A stretch of DNA of 52,500 bases from Candidatus Pelagibacter sp. (GCA_028139285.1 JAOINI010000006.1:1-52500), one strand, 5' to 3'. Shown: positions 1 through 9,177, counted from the first letter of the stretch. The notes: generated from the sequence alone by a model not told the origin. Made by a program: numbers and translations.

Positions 1-716
1 TTACTATTATCGTATAGTAATTTAAATTTTACTTTGTTTTGAACTTTAACATAAATTTTATTTGCATTTCTAATTTCTACATTATCGGCAACAGCACTCA
101 CAGGTCTTTTTAATGGATTTAAATTTTTAATCAGTATATTAGATTTATCACTAACTATTTTTCCTGGCCATCTTCTTGGCCTAAAAGCACTTATTGGAGC
201 TATAGAAATTTTCCTAGAATCTAAACTTAGTATAGGTCCGTGAACAGATAAATTGTAAGCAGTGCTTCCTGCAGGGGTCGATATTAAAACACCATCTGAA
301 ACTAATTTTTTTATTATAAATTTACTTCCATTTTTTATGGACAAGTTTGAAGCTTGCCTGCTCTGTCTTAAAATAGAGACTTCATTTATAGCCAAACATT
401 TAATTTTTCTTTTTCTTTGTGTCACAATCATCTCTAAAGGGGATATCGTAGTTATTTTGGATTTAATTATTTTTTTTAATAAATTTTTTTTTGTAAACTT
501 ATTCATTAAAAAACCGTAGTTGCCAGAATTTATTCCATAAAATAATTTATTTGCTTTTTTATATTTTTTTAATGTTTGAAGCATAAAGCCGTCTCCTCCA
601 ATGACAATAATTAGTCCAGGAAGATTTAATTTTTTGTTTTCAAAAATACTATTTACAGTTTTTTTGATTTTATTAGATTTTGAATTTTTATCAGAAATTA
701 TTAAAATTTTTGTCAT
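1..716 (-). CDS. nadK: NAD kinase, C-terminal end cut by window edge
   Basis: NAD kinase phosphorylates NAD to NADP using ATP in the cytoplasm. The minus-strand frame opens at an ATG at 716 and runs off the left edge without a stop, giving 238 residues of a family usually 250-300 long. The nucleotide-binding GGDG motif is at residues 40-43, and the family signature TPAGSTAYNLS is at about 147-157, preceded by SDGVLIS. The start codon lies only 6 bases after the CCA end of the tRNA-Leu gene on the same strand, so the two are almost certainly co-transcribed and no Shine-Dalgarno site fits between them. The identification is firm; only the last few residues are missing. Confidence 0.93.
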   Translation of the reverse strand, partial: MTKILIISDKNSKSNKIKKTVNSIFENKKLNLPGLIIVIGGDGFMLQTLKKYKKANKLFYGINSGNYGFLMNKFTKKNLLKKIIKSKITTISPLEMIVTQRKRKIKCLAINEVSILRQSRQASNLSIKNGSKFIIKKLVSDGVLISTPAGSTAYNLSVHGPILSLDSRKISIAPISAFRPRRWPGKIVSDKSNILIKNLNPLKRPVSAVADNVEIRNANKIYVKVQNKVKFKLLYDNS

Positions 717-722
717 TAATTA

Positions 723-808
723 TGGTGCCCTCGGCCAGACTCGAACTGGCACTCCCAAAAGGGCAAGGATTTTAAGTCCTTTGTGTCTACCAATTTCACC
801 ACGAGGGC
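723..808 (-). tRNA. tRNA-Leu (anticodon UAA)
   Basis: Read on the minus strand, the gene starts GCCCTCGTGG and ends in a matching CGAGGGC stem, an A discriminator and an encoded CCA (723-725). The 7-bp acceptor stem is perfect. The anticodon loop is GACTTAAAATCC, with TAA as anticodon. A long variable arm (TGCCCTTTTGGGAGT) marks it as a class II tRNA, and the T loop GTTCGAGTC is standard. With CCA it is 86 nt. nadK starts 6 bases beyond its 3' end on the same strand. Confidence 0.96.
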
Positions 809-899
809 ACGTTATTATTTTTATTGTTATTGTTAGTATATTAATACACAAGAGTTTTAAAGAAGTAAAAAAAAATTATTTTCTGTCTCTATCTTCTAG

Positions 900-2930
900 T
901 TATCTTTTAAGCTTAAACGCGTAAATTAAATCACCGAAATCTTTTTCATATCCGTAAAATCTTCCGCCAGTTGAGTTTATTATTATATATTGTTCCCCTT
1001 TATATACGTAGGTCATTGGTGGTGAGGAGCCTGCAAATTTTAACTTTGTTCTCCAGAGTTCTTTACCGTTTGAAGAATTAAATATGTAAACGTTTTTGTC
1101 TGGTGTACCAGTTGCTATTGAAATGTTTCCTGCAGTTGATAGTACTCCTCCAAAATTTATATCTCCTTTGATAATTTGATTATTAATAAGTTTTTCACCA
1201 AAAGGTATTTGCCAAGTAATTTTTCCAGTACTCAAGTCAAACGCTGTTAATTTACCGTGAGGTGGTTTAGACGCAAAATTTCCATATTTGTCGAGCAACA
1301 ACTGCCAAGTTGCAGATAATTTTAATAAATTATTTTCTTTAAGGTATTTATCGTGGGCCTCAAAATATTCTTTCAAAAGATTAAGTTCTTTATCGGAAAT
1401 CTTTATATCTTTAGTGTACTTATGTGAGTATTTAAAATCTTTTAAGGAATTAAGTGACTCTCCTTTTTTCGTCAAAGTAATACCATTAAGATTCGGGATA
1501 TATGTGTCACCAAAAAATTCACTTTCATATTTACCTTTTTTTCTTTTTTGATGACAAGAAGAGCATTTGGTTTGATAAATTTTATTTGCATTAAAATGCT
1601 TTAGATCAATTAAATATTGTTGAGCTTTTCTCAACGCAGATGGTTTATTTTTTAAACAGCAAGAGTAATAAGATCTTATAACCCATGGATAATGATTAGT
1701 TGGAATAATAATTTGATTATTAATTAAATCATATGAACCTCCTGGCCATTCTGGACCCCCATGTAAACCCATAATAATTGGATCATAATCTAAAGATAAA
1801 GGAATGAAACTTTTTCCATATTTTGAATTTCTTGTTCTGTGTTTAACGTAATCTAAGTTTTCTTTATCATTGGAAATATAATCCAAATAAGAACTTAACT
1901 CATATTCTAAATCCATAAGATTTTCTGGATTATTTACTCTTATTTGATAATCAGAGTAGGTTTGATTTTCAATTGGTGACAAACTCTCAGTTTTAATTTT
2001 TTGAATATAATCTGCATTAACAAGTTTACAATCAGGTATGCTTACAACAAAAATATTACCGGTTTTTGAAAATCCATAGGCAAAATTAGAATTTTTTGAA
2101 TTAATAATAATTGGATTTCCAACCATATCATAATCCCAATGATCATGAATTGTATCTTTAAATTTACAATCTGTTTTTCCTGTCTGCCCGTCGACTACAA
2201 CAATACTATTAGAATAATCATCTTTAATGTTTGTATTTCCCAATAAATTTATTAAATTGCTTGTAACAAAAACAAGTTTTTCATTTTTTTTATCGTAAGA
2301 TATTCCAGACCAAACTCTAGACCCATTCAAATTTACCTTCCAATTAATTTTTCCAGATGGGATTGAATGACTTACCACAGAATTTATATACGCCACTATC
2401 ATCTTATCTTCGAAAACCATTGGAGGGACTAAAGATAAAGAAGATAAATTTTTGTTGTTTTTAATTAAACCGTCTAAACCAAAATTTTTATTTAATGTTC
2501 CATCTTTTTCATTGAGGACATATATCCCTTTACCACTTGGAATAAATATATTCTCTTCAAAATAAGTAAATCCCCTTCTTGCAGCAGGATTATCGATTTT
2601 AGTTCGCCAAATTTCTTTTCCATTTTGTGGATCCATTGCAATTACAAATCCATCCATGCTAGATGAAATAAGGTATTTACCTGTGAATATTGGTGTCGCC
2701 TGATTGTTATTTCTAAATGTTGAATTTTTATCGGGAACAAATCCATTCTTAAAAGTCCAAGCTAACTCTAAATTATTTGCATTATCAGTATTAATCGTTT
2801 CTATTTTTGAAAACTTGATTGAATTATAATCACCAGCACTCGTAAACCATTCAGCAGATAATGAGTCGGAATCTATTGCAAAAAAATATTGAATTAAAAA
2901 AATGATATAAAAAAATCCTTTTTTTTTCAT
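900..2930 (-). CDS. PQQ-dependent dehydrogenase with inserted cytochrome c domain
   Basis: A 676-residue quinoprotein of the glucose/alcohol dehydrogenase type, which would oxidise a sugar or alcohol in the periplasm and pass electrons to the respiratory chain. I chose the ATG at 2930; an upstream in-frame TTG at 2942 would add only four residues ahead of a clear signal peptide (MKKKGFFYIIFLIQYFFA). The chain carries repeated beta-propeller blades with W-containing motifs such as NGKEIWRTK near the N-terminus and again near the C-terminus. A haem-c motif CSSCH sits at residues 456-460, in the middle of the propeller and not at an end. The roughly 65 residues after CSSCH contain no methionine, so the sixth haem ligand is not the usual one. 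No PQQ synthesis genes are in this window. The substrate cannot be told from sequence. Confidence 0.85.
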   Translation of the reverse strand: MKKKGFFYIIFLIQYFFAIDSDSLSAEWFTSAGDYNSIKFSKIETINTDNANNLELAWTFKNGFVPDKNSTFRNNNQATPIFTGKYLISSSMDGFVIAMDPQNGKEIWRTKIDNPAARRGFTYFEENIFIPSGKGIYVLNEKDGTLNKNFGLDGLIKNNKNLSSLSLVPPMVFEDKMIVAYINSVVSHSIPSGKINWKVNLNGSRVWSGISYDKKNEKLVFVTSNLINLLGNTNIKDDYSNSIVVVDGQTGKTDCKFKDTIHDHWDYDMVGNPIIINSKNSNFAYGFSKTGNIFVVSIPDCKLVNADYIQKIKTESLSPIENQTYSDYQIRVNNPENLMDLEYELSSYLDYISNDKENLDYVKHRTRNSKYGKSFIPLSLDYDPIIMGLHGGPEWPGGSYDLINNQIIIPTNHYPWVIRSYYSCCLKNKPSALRKAQQYLIDLKHFNANKIYQTKCSSCHQKRKKGKYESEFFGDTYIPNLNGITLTKKGESLNSLKDFKYSHKYTKDIKISDKELNLLKEYFEAHDKYLKENNLLKLSATWQLLLDKYGNFASKPPHGKLTAFDLSTGKITWQIPFGEKLINNQIIKGDINFGGVLSTAGNISIATGTPDKNVYIFNSSNGKELWRTKLKFAGSSPPMTYVYKGEQYIIINSTGGRFYGYEKDFGDLIYAFKLKR

Positions 2931-2994
2931 ATATATAATCAATATCTATTTGAGATATAAATTACTATCTAAATCTTATAATATATATTGTCTC

Positions 2995-3948
2995 ATGAAA
3001 AAAATCTTAATATATAACTCTGGGGGTGGGTTAGGAGACTCTATTCAATTATTTTCATTAATTATTAGTTTAAAAAGCCATTTTAAAAAATATAAGTTTT
3101 ATTACTTAGGAGCACATACCAATCACTTTAAAGGAAAACTTAAAGAATATAGAATAGATTTAGAGACTGTGGATTTAGATTTAAAGTATTTTGGTTTTCG
3201 GTGGTGGCATATATTATTTGCTAAAAATAGAGTAAAAAATAAAAATTATGAAAATTTTGATTTGATTATTGATTTACAGACAAAATTTAGAAACTCACTG
3301 ATTTTAAAAAGAATTCCACATACTTTATTTTATTCAAAAACACTAAATGGTTTTTTTTCCTCTAAAAAAATTAAATCATATTCCTCTAATCATCTAGAAA
3401 ATTTAAGTTTATTTATTGAAGAAGACATTATTCAAGAAGACTTCAAGGTAAGTAAATTATCAAAAGAAATTTTGAAGGAAGCTAAAAGACTTCTTCCAAA
3501 TTCAAATTACATAGGTTTTTCAATAACCCAAGGTAATGAATATAGAAAAAAAAGCTGGTCAATTTTTAAATTTACTGCGTTGGCTAACAAAATACTTTCC
3601 AAAAAAAAGACTCCAGTTTTTTTTATTGAAAAAAATAAAATTGATTTAATTGACAAAATTAAAAGTCAAGTACCCTCAGCGATTTTTCCTGAGTTAAACT
3701 CAAATTTATCATGCCCAGCTTTAGTTACTGCTTTAGCCTCAAGATTAGAAACTGCTGTATCAATCGACAATGGAATAATGCATATGATTTCTTTGTCAAA
3801 AATCCCTATGATTGTTTTATTTGGACCAACTAACGCGAATAAATTTGCTCCAAAAAATAAATATATAAAAATACTAGACAGCAAAATAATTCATAAAACT
3901 AAAGATATTAACTCTATTGAAGTTGATGAGGTGTTAAGCCTGATTTAA
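2995..3948 (+). CDS. glycosyltransferase family 9 (heptosyltransferase-like)
   Basis: A 317-residue protein of the ADP-heptose:LPS heptosyltransferase fold, expected to add a sugar to lipopolysaccharide core on the cytoplasmic side. The start is the ATG at 2995, beginning MKKILIYNSGGGLGDSIQ; this glycine-rich N-terminal loop with GD is typical of GT9. Near the C-terminus the stretch DNGIMHMISLSK followed by VLFGPT corresponds to the conserved DSGxxH...lfGpT donor-binding region. An in-frame TTG at 2950 is possible but adds only hydrophilic residues ahead of the fold. The gene diverges from the PQQ dehydrogenase across 64 bases and meets cinA end to end with a 4-base overlap. A second GT9 gene lies at 49374-50306. 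The acceptor sugar is unknown. Confidence 0.8.
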   Translation: MKKILIYNSGGGLGDSIQLFSLIISLKSHFKKYKFYYLGAHTNHFKGKLKEYRIDLETVDLDLKYFGFRWWHILFAKNRVKNKNYENFDLIIDLQTKFRNSLILKRIPHTLFYSKTLNGFFSSKKIKSYSSNHLENLSLFIEEDIIQEDFKVSKLSKEILKEAKRLLPNSNYIGFSITQGNEYRKKSWSIFKFTALANKILSKKKTPVFFIEKNKIDLIDKIKSQVPSAIFPELNSNLSCPALVTALASRLETAVSIDNGIMHMISLSKIPMIVLFGPTNANKFAPKNKYIKILDSKIIHKTKDINSIEVDEVLSLI

Positions 3949-4700
3949 ATATTTAAGATTTTTATTTTTTTTAACTTAACTGTTTTCATTAAATCTTTAT
4001 TAACTAATTTTAACTTAGTTTTCGAAGTTGATCTTGAAACTACTGATACTCCTATTTTACCTAATCTAAAAAAGGGATAACTGCCAATTTCCACAAATTT
4101 TCTATACTTTTTTTGAATAGTTTCTAATTGTTTTGAAATATTACTCTCGACTGTGAAAAGATTTAAAGTGCTACTGTGAACTTTTAAACCTTTAACTAAA
4201 TATTTTTTGCAATTTTCTACCATTGAATTCAAGATAGAAGGCACACCAGGAAGTGAAAAAACATTTTTAGTTATAAATCCAGGAGCAGCACTAGAAGGAT
4301 TATATATTAATTTTGCTATTTTTGGCATCCTTGCCATTTTTTTTCTTCCGTCATTAAATTTTTTCTTACCATAATAGCTCTCTAGAATCTTGTAAGCCTC
4401 ACTATGATATCCATATTTAACTTTAAAAGCTTTGGCTATAGATTTTGCAGTTATGTCATCGTGTGTTGGTCCTATACCTCCAGTAGTGAAAACATAATTA
4501 AACTTTTTTGATAACAATCTAGTGTTTTGAACTATAGTTTTTTCAACGTCAGGTATAATTCTCACCTCTGAAACAGTTATCCCGCAGTTAATGTTTAGCC
4601 AATTACTCAAAAATGCAATATTTTTATCCTGAGTTCTTCCAGATAAGATTTCATTTCCGATTATTAAAATTGCTGCATTTACTTTATTTTTTTTCCTCAT
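3945..4700 (-). CDS. cinA: CinA-like / MoaB-Mog domain protein, short form
   Basis: A 251-residue protein matching the N-terminal domain of CinA, the competence/damage-inducible protein with a molybdopterin-binding-like fold. IIGNEILSGR sits near residues 13-22 and TTGGIGPTHDD near 72-82; both are hallmark motifs of this domain. Full-length CinA has about 400 residues with a C-terminal nicotinamide-nucleotide amidase domain (PncC type), which is absent here. In this family the N-terminal domain has been linked to ADP-ribose pyrophosphatase or NMN metabolism, but the role of the short form is not settled. The ATG at 4700 is 16 bases from the divergent sfsA start. Confidence 0.85.
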   Translation of the reverse strand: MRKKNKVNAAILIIGNEILSGRTQDKNIAFLSNWLNINCGITVSEVRIIPDVEKTIVQNTRLLSKKFNYVFTTGGIGPTHDDITAKSIAKAFKVKYGYHSEAYKILESYYGKKKFNDGRKKMARMPKIAKLIYNPSSAAPGFITKNVFSLPGVPSILNSMVENCKKYLVKGLKVHSSTLNLFTVESNISKQLETIQKKYRKFVEIGSYPFFRLGKIGVSVVSRSTSKTKLKLVNKDLMKTVKLKKIKILNI

Positions 4701-4716
4701 AGATTATTAATTATAT

Positions 4717-5412
4717 ATGAAATTTAATGAAACATTAATATCAGGTGAATTTATAAAAAGATATAAACGTTTTTTTGTCGATGTCAAAATTGGTAAAGAA
4801 ATAGTTGTCGCTCATTGCCCTAATACTGGTTCAATGATGGGATTGTTAGAAAAAGGTAATAATGTTTGGCTGAGTAAATCCAATAATCCTAAAAGAAAGC
4901 TACAGTATACTTTACAAATTATTGAGGATCGAAAATCAAAAGTTGGTATTAACACTCACATAACAAATAAAATTGTTTTAAACGCTTTAAATAAAAGATT
5001 GATTAAAAATTTTAAAAATTTAGATAAAATTCAGCAAGAGGTTAAATTTGGTCAAAATACCAGATTTGATTTTTTAGTTACAGAAAAATATAAAAAAACT
5101 TTTATTGAAGTAAAAAACGTTACTCTATCTAGACAAAAGCAAATTGCAGAATTTCCTGATGCAATTACCACAAGAGGTTTAAAACATATACAAGAATTAT
5201 TGAAAGCAAAAAAAAAAGGATATCAGATTTATCTTTTGTTTGTAATTCAAAGGAATGATTGCAATAAATTTGAATTAGCAAAAGATATAGATCCTGAATA
5301 TTGTGAATTACTTTTAAAAGCTGTTAAGAAAAAACTAAAAGTACTCTGCTATGATTGTAAATTTTCCCCAAAAGGAATAAAACTAAATCGTGAAATACAA
5401 TTTATAAAATAA
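4717..5412 (+). CDS. sfsA: SfsA family protein (sugar fermentation stimulation)
   Basis: A 231-residue SfsA homologue, full length for the family. Seen motifs include AHCPNTGSMMGLL near residues 32-44, FGQNTRFDFLV near 110 and FIEVKNVTL near 130. The FDF...EVKNV pattern resembles a PD-(D/E)xK nuclease core. In Escherichia coli SfsA was described as a DNA-binding regulator of maltose metabolism, but its biochemical role is uncertain and an A+T-rich marine alphaproteobacterium need not use it that way. Its stop overlaps the start of map by one base (TAATG), so the two are translationally coupled. Confidence 0.92.
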   Translation: MKFNETLISGEFIKRYKRFFVDVKIGKEIVVAHCPNTGSMMGLLEKGNNVWLSKSNNPKRKLQYTLQIIEDRKSKVGINTHITNKIVLNALNKRLIKNFKNLDKIQQEVKFGQNTRFDFLVTEKYKKTFIEVKNVTLSRQKQIAEFPDAITTRGLKHIQELLKAKKKGYQIYLLFVIQRNDCNKFELAKDIDPEYCELLLKAVKKKLKVLCYDCKFSPKGIKLNREIQFIK

Positions 5413-6161
5413 TGAGTTCTAATTACAGAGAAGCTTTTGAAAAAACGAAAACTGCAGGGCTGATAGCTGCAGGAGCATTAGATGAAGTTTCAAAAATTGC
5501 AAAACCTGGAATAAGGACTGATCAAATTGATAACTTGTGCTATGAATACCTTAATGATTATGGTGCTTATTCTGCGCCGCTTTTTTACAGAGGTTTCCCA
5601 AAATCCTGTTGTACCTCTACTAATCATGTTGTTTGTCATGGGATTCCCTCTGACAAAATTCTAAAAGAAGGAGACATTGTAAATGTTGATGTTACTGCGT
5701 TTAAAGATGGTTGGCATGGAGATACTAGTAGAACATTTGAGATAGGGGAAGTTTCAGTAAAAGCAAAAAAGTTAATTAAAACAACTTATGAAGCTATGAT
5801 GAAAGCTATTAATATTATTAAAGATGACGTTTACCTTGGAGATATCGGGGCCGCAATTCAAAATTATGTGGAAGCTGAAGGATTCTCAGTTGTTCAAGAT
5901 TTTTGTGGGCATGGTATTGGACAACAATTTCATAAGGAACCTAATGTACTACATTACGGAAAAAAAGGGACTGGAGAAAAAATAAAAGCTGGTATGATTT
6001 TCACAGTCGAACCTATGATTAATCTAGGAAAATATGAAACAAAAACATTAAATGATGGTTGGACAGCTGTTACTAAAGATAAATCTTTATCTGCACAATT
6101 TGAACATACTATAGGTGTAACTAAAGAGGGTTGTGAAATTTTTACTTTATCAAAAGAATAA
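5412..6161 (+). CDS. map: methionine aminopeptidase, type I
   Basis: This enzyme removes the initiator methionine from new proteins. At 249 residues it is a standard bacterial type I enzyme. All five metal ligands can be placed: two aspartates in VDVTAFKDGWHGDTSRTF, the histidine in FCGHGIGQQFH, the glutamate in TVEPMI and the glutamate in QFEHTIGV. The conserved HVVCHGIP loop is present. The gene overlaps sfsA upstream and purB downstream by one base each, placing it at the head of the purine operon. Confidence 0.97.
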   Translation: MSSNYREAFEKTKTAGLIAAGALDEVSKIAKPGIRTDQIDNLCYEYLNDYGAYSAPLFYRGFPKSCCTSTNHVVCHGIPSDKILKEGDIVNVDVTAFKDGWHGDTSRTFEIGEVSVKAKKLIKTTYEAMMKAINIIKDDVYLGDIGAAIQNYVEAEGFSVVQDFCGHGIGQQFHKEPNVLHYGKKGTGEKIKAGMIFTVEPMINLGKYETKTLNDGWTAVTKDKSLSAQFEHTIGVTKEGCEIFTLSKE

Positions 6162-7459
6162 TGATAGAAAGATACTCTAGAAAAGAAATTAAAGAAATTT
6201 GGGAGGATAAAAATAAATATTCAATATGGCTGGATATTGAATTGGCTGCAGCTGAAGCTATGGAAAAATTAAAAGTTATTCCAAAGGGGGTTTCTAAAAA
6301 AGTAAAATCTAAAGCAAAAATTAATGTCAAAAGAATTTTACAAATTGAAGAAAAAGTTAAACACGATGTAATAGCTTTTTTAACTTCAATAAATGAAAAG
6401 GTTGGAAAAGAAGGTAGATATCTTCATAAAGGTATGACCTCTTCTGATGTTTTAGATACGTGTTTTAATTTTCAATTAAAAAAATCTGGTGAAATTTTAT
6501 TAAATGATATTAATCAATTACTCGTCTCAATTAAGCGCCAAGCAATTAAACACAAATATACTTTATGCATTGGGCGAAGCCACGGTATTCACGCTGAACC
6601 AACAACTTTTGGTCTTAAGATGTTAACCTTCTATCAAGAATTTATTAGAAATAAAAAAAGGCTTGATGAGTCCATAAAAGAAATTTCAACATGTGCAATT
6701 TCTGGTGCTGTTGGAACTTTTGCAAATATAGATCCTTCTGTTGAAAGATATGTAGCAAAAAAACTTAAACTTAATGTAGAGCCTATTTCTACTCAAGTTA
6801 TTCCTAGAGATAGACATGCACAATTTTTCTCTACACTTGGGATAATTGCTAGTTCAATTGAGAGGTTCGCGACCGAAATTAGGCATCTTCAGAGAACTGA
6901 AGTATTAGAAGTTGAAGAATTTTTCGGAAAAAAACAAAAAGGTTCATCAGCAATGCCTCATAAAAAAAATCCAATTTTAAGTGAAAATTTAACTGGTTTA
7001 GCTAGATTAATAAGATCTTTTGTTGTTCCTGCTCTGGAAAATGTTGCCTTATGGCATGAGCGAGATATTTCACATTCAGCTGTAGAAAGAAATATAGGTC
7101 CAGATGCAACGATTGCTTTAGACTTTGCACTGGCTAGACTAAACAACCTAGTTAAGAATTTAAATATTTACCCAAAAAAAATGCTAGACAATTTAAATAT
7201 AACTAATGGAATATTTTTTTCTCAAAGAGTTCTACTAGAATTAACTGATGCAGGGTTTTCTAGAGAACAAGCTTATAAATTAGTTCAGAAAAACGCTATG
7301 AAAGCTTGGAAAGAAAATTCCTCTTTTTTAAGCAATATTATCTTAGATAAAAAAATCACTAATAAAATACCTGTTAATAAACTGAAAAAATTATTTAATT
7401 TTAGTTATCATACAAAAAAAATTAATATAATTTTTAATAGAAGTCTGAAACAAAAGTAA
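6161..7459 (+). CDS. purB: adenylosuccinate lyase
   Basis: PurB splits SAICAR to AICAR plus fumarate, and adenylosuccinate to AMP plus fumarate, in purine synthesis. The 432-residue length is normal for the shorter bacterial PurB subgroup. The fumarase/aspartase superfamily signature GSSAMPHKKNP (about residues 263-273) is exact, the catalytic histidine lies in GRSHGIHAEP, and GMTSSDVLDT matches the substrate loop. It starts within the stop codon of map and is followed by purC after 4 bases. Confidence 0.97.
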   Translation: MIERYSRKEIKEIWEDKNKYSIWLDIELAAAEAMEKLKVIPKGVSKKVKSKAKINVKRILQIEEKVKHDVIAFLTSINEKVGKEGRYLHKGMTSSDVLDTCFNFQLKKSGEILLNDINQLLVSIKRQAIKHKYTLCIGRSHGIHAEPTTFGLKMLTFYQEFIRNKKRLDESIKEISTCAISGAVGTFANIDPSVERYVAKKLKLNVEPISTQVIPRDRHAQFFSTLGIIASSIERFATEIRHLQRTEVLEVEEFFGKKQKGSSAMPHKKNPILSENLTGLARLIRSFVVPALENVALWHERDISHSAVERNIGPDATIALDFALARLNNLVKNLNIYPKKMLDNLNITNGIFFSQRVLLELTDAGFSREQAYKLVQKNAMKAWKENSSFLSNIILDKKITNKIPVNKLKKLFNFSYHTKKINIIFNRSLKQK

Positions 7460-7463
7460 TCTA

Positions 7464-8255
7464 ATGAATAAAGGTAACAAGCTATACGAGGGCAAAGCGA
7501 AAATAATTTATGAGACTAAAGATAAAAATTTAGTTATTCAGCATTTTAAAGATGACGCTACCGCTTTTAATAATCTTAAAAAAGCTAAAGTCGAGGGAAA
7601 GGGAGTTTTAAATAATAGAATTTCTGAGCACATACTGTCTAGTTTATCTCAGTGTGGTGTTAAAACTCACTTGGTTAAAAGGTTAAATATGAGAGAACAA
7701 CTGATAAAAAAAGCTGAAATTTTTCCTATTGAATTTATTTTAAGAAATGTAGCCACTGGTTCTTTAACCAAGAGATTAGGAATACCAGAGGGAACAGTTT
7801 TAGAAAAACCTTTATTAGAATATTGTTACAAAAATGATGAATTAGGTGATCCTCTAATTTCTAAAGAACATGTTCTCACTTTTGGGTGGGCTACTGAGAA
7901 AGAGTTAAATTTAATTGATAAATCGACTCTTCGGATTAATGATATCCTTACCGGAATGTTTAGAGCTATTAATATCAAACTTATTGATTTTAAAATTGAA
8001 TACGGAAAGGTTTGGAATAAGGATATAGAAAAAAAAGAAATTGTTTTGGCAGACGAGATAAGTCCAGATACTTGCAGACTGTGGGATGCCAAAACTGAAA
8101 AAAAACTTGATAAAGACAGATTTAGAAAAGACTTAGGCAATGTTATCCAAGCATACCAAGAAGTTGCAAGGAGATTTGGTATAATGCCTGAAGAAACAAA
8201 TATTAGCGAAGTTAACTTTGGAAAAACTGTACCAATAAAATTCAAAAAAAAATAA
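7464..8255 (+). CDS. purC: SAICAR synthase (phosphoribosylaminoimidazole-succinocarboxamide synthase)
   Basis: PurC condenses CAIR with aspartate using ATP. The protein has 263 residues; typical lengths are 235-260. It opens with LYEGKAKIIYET, the family's N-terminal ATP-binding strand, and contains RNVATGSLTKRLGI and LIDFKIEYGK followed by LADEISPDTCRLWD, the conserved catalytic region. The ATG at 7464 follows the purB stop by 4 bases. Its substrate is made upstream in the pathway and its product is cleaved by the PurB encoded next to it. Confidence 0.97.
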   Translation: MNKGNKLYEGKAKIIYETKDKNLVIQHFKDDATAFNNLKKAKVEGKGVLNNRISEHILSSLSQCGVKTHLVKRLNMREQLIKKAEIFPIEFILRNVATGSLTKRLGIPEGTVLEKPLLEYCYKNDELGDPLISKEHVLTFGWATEKELNLIDKSTLRINDILTGMFRAINIKLIDFKIEYGKVWNKDIEKKEIVLADEISPDTCRLWDAKTEKKLDKDRFRKDLGNVIQAYQEVARRFGIMPEETNISEVNFGKTVPIKFKKK

Positions 8256-8256
8256 A

Positions 8257-8496
8257 TTGAAATATTCGATTACAGTCACACTCAAAAAAGATGTATTAGA
8301 CCCTCAGGGAAAAGTTGTAGAGAATACTCTTAAAAATATGGGCTTAAATAGTTTAAAGAGTGTAAGACAAGGAAAATATTTTGAAATAGAAGTTGAAGGA
8401 AAAAATGAAGAAGTTGCTGATAAAGAGGTAACTCAAATGTGTGAGAAACTATTAGCAAATTTAATTATCGAAGATTACAAAATTAACAAATTATAA
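8257..8496 (+). CDS. purS: phosphoribosylformylglycinamidine synthase, PurS subunit
   Basis: PurS is the small structural subunit that bridges PurQ and PurL in the three-part FGAM synthase. The 79-residue protein begins at a TTG codon at 8257, one base after the purC stop; translation from there gives the canonical PurS opening KYSITVTLKKDVLDPQG. No ATG could replace it, because the conserved first strand would be lost. The motif GKYFEIEVEG and the C-terminal CEKLLANLIIEDY fit the family. Its end overlaps the purQ start by one base. Confidence 0.93.
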   Translation: MKYSITVTLKKDVLDPQGKVVENTLKNMGLNSLKSVRQGKYFEIEVEGKNEEVADKEVTQMCEKLLANLIIEDYKINKL

Positions 8497-9176
8497 TGAA
8501 TTCATCTGTAATTGTCTTCCCGGGATCTAATTGTGATCGAGATATTGCCGTTGCTTTAGAAAAAATGCAATTTAAAAATAAGATGGTATGGCACAAAGAT
8601 ACTACATTACCAAAATCAGATTTAATTGTAATTCCTGGAGGATTTTCTTACGGTGACTATCTACGTTCTGGAGCAATAGCTGGAAAATCCTTAATAGTAA
8701 GCGAAATTATCAAAGCAGCCAATTCAGGATGTTTAATTCTTGGAATTTGTAATGGATTTCAGATTTTGACAGAAACAGGTTTGTTAGAGGGGACTTTATT
8801 GAGAAATAAAAACCTTAAGTTTATTAACAAAGATGTGAATATTAAGGTAATTAATAACGAAACAAAATTTACCTCAAAATATAGATTAAACCAGATATTA
8901 AAAATTAATATTGCTCATAATGAAGGAAATTATTTTACTAAAGAGACTCATTTGGAAGAATTAAAAAAAGAGAATCTTATAGCGTTTAAATATTGTGATG
9001 AAGAAGGAGTTGTGAATGATCACTCTAACCCTAATGGTGCTTTAGAAAATATTGCTGGAATATTTAATGCCAAAAAAAATATATTAGGAATGATGCCTCA
9101 TCCTGAAAGAATGGTCGATGAAATGATTTCTAACACTGATGGGATAAATCTTTTTTCTAGTTTAATTAACAAATAA
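8496..9176 (+). CDS. purQ: phosphoribosylformylglycinamidine synthase, glutaminase subunit PurQ
   Basis: PurQ hydrolyses glutamine and channels ammonia to PurL. The protein has 226 residues, the usual size. The class I glutamine amidotransferase triad is visible: the nucleophile Cys85 in [10 protein letters not shown], and His plus Glu in the MMPHPER motif near the C-terminus. The N-terminal [13 protein letters not shown] strand and [16 protein letters not shown] are diagnostic. It starts in the TAATG overlap with purS and is one base ahead of purL. Confidence 0.97.
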   Translation: MNSSVIVFPGSNCDRDIAVALEKMQFKNKMVWHKDTTLPKSDLIVIPGGFSYGDYLRSGAIAGKSLIVSEIIKAANSGCLILGICNGFQILTETGLLEGTLLRNKNLKFINKDVNIKVINNETKFTSKYRLNQILKINIAHNEGNYFTKETHLEELKKENLIAFKYCDEEGVVNDHSNPNGALENIAGIFNAKKNILGMMPHPERMVDEMISNTDGINLFSSLINK

Positions 9177-9177
9177 G

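Noticed and set aside
809..899. Intrinsic terminator or promoter between the PQQ dehydrogenase gene and tRNA-Leu
   Set aside because: A TATACT hexamer and T/A runs exist on the minus strand, but no convincing -35 box or GC-containing stem supports either.
262..924. Plus-strand open frames of 85 and 107 codons
   Set aside because: They lie antisense to nadK and tRNA-Leu, and their translations are low-complexity Phe/Leu/Ile-rich, as expected from the complement of A+T-rich coding DNA.
7826..8245. 139-codon minus-strand frame
   Set aside because: It is fully antisense to purC, whose identity is certain.
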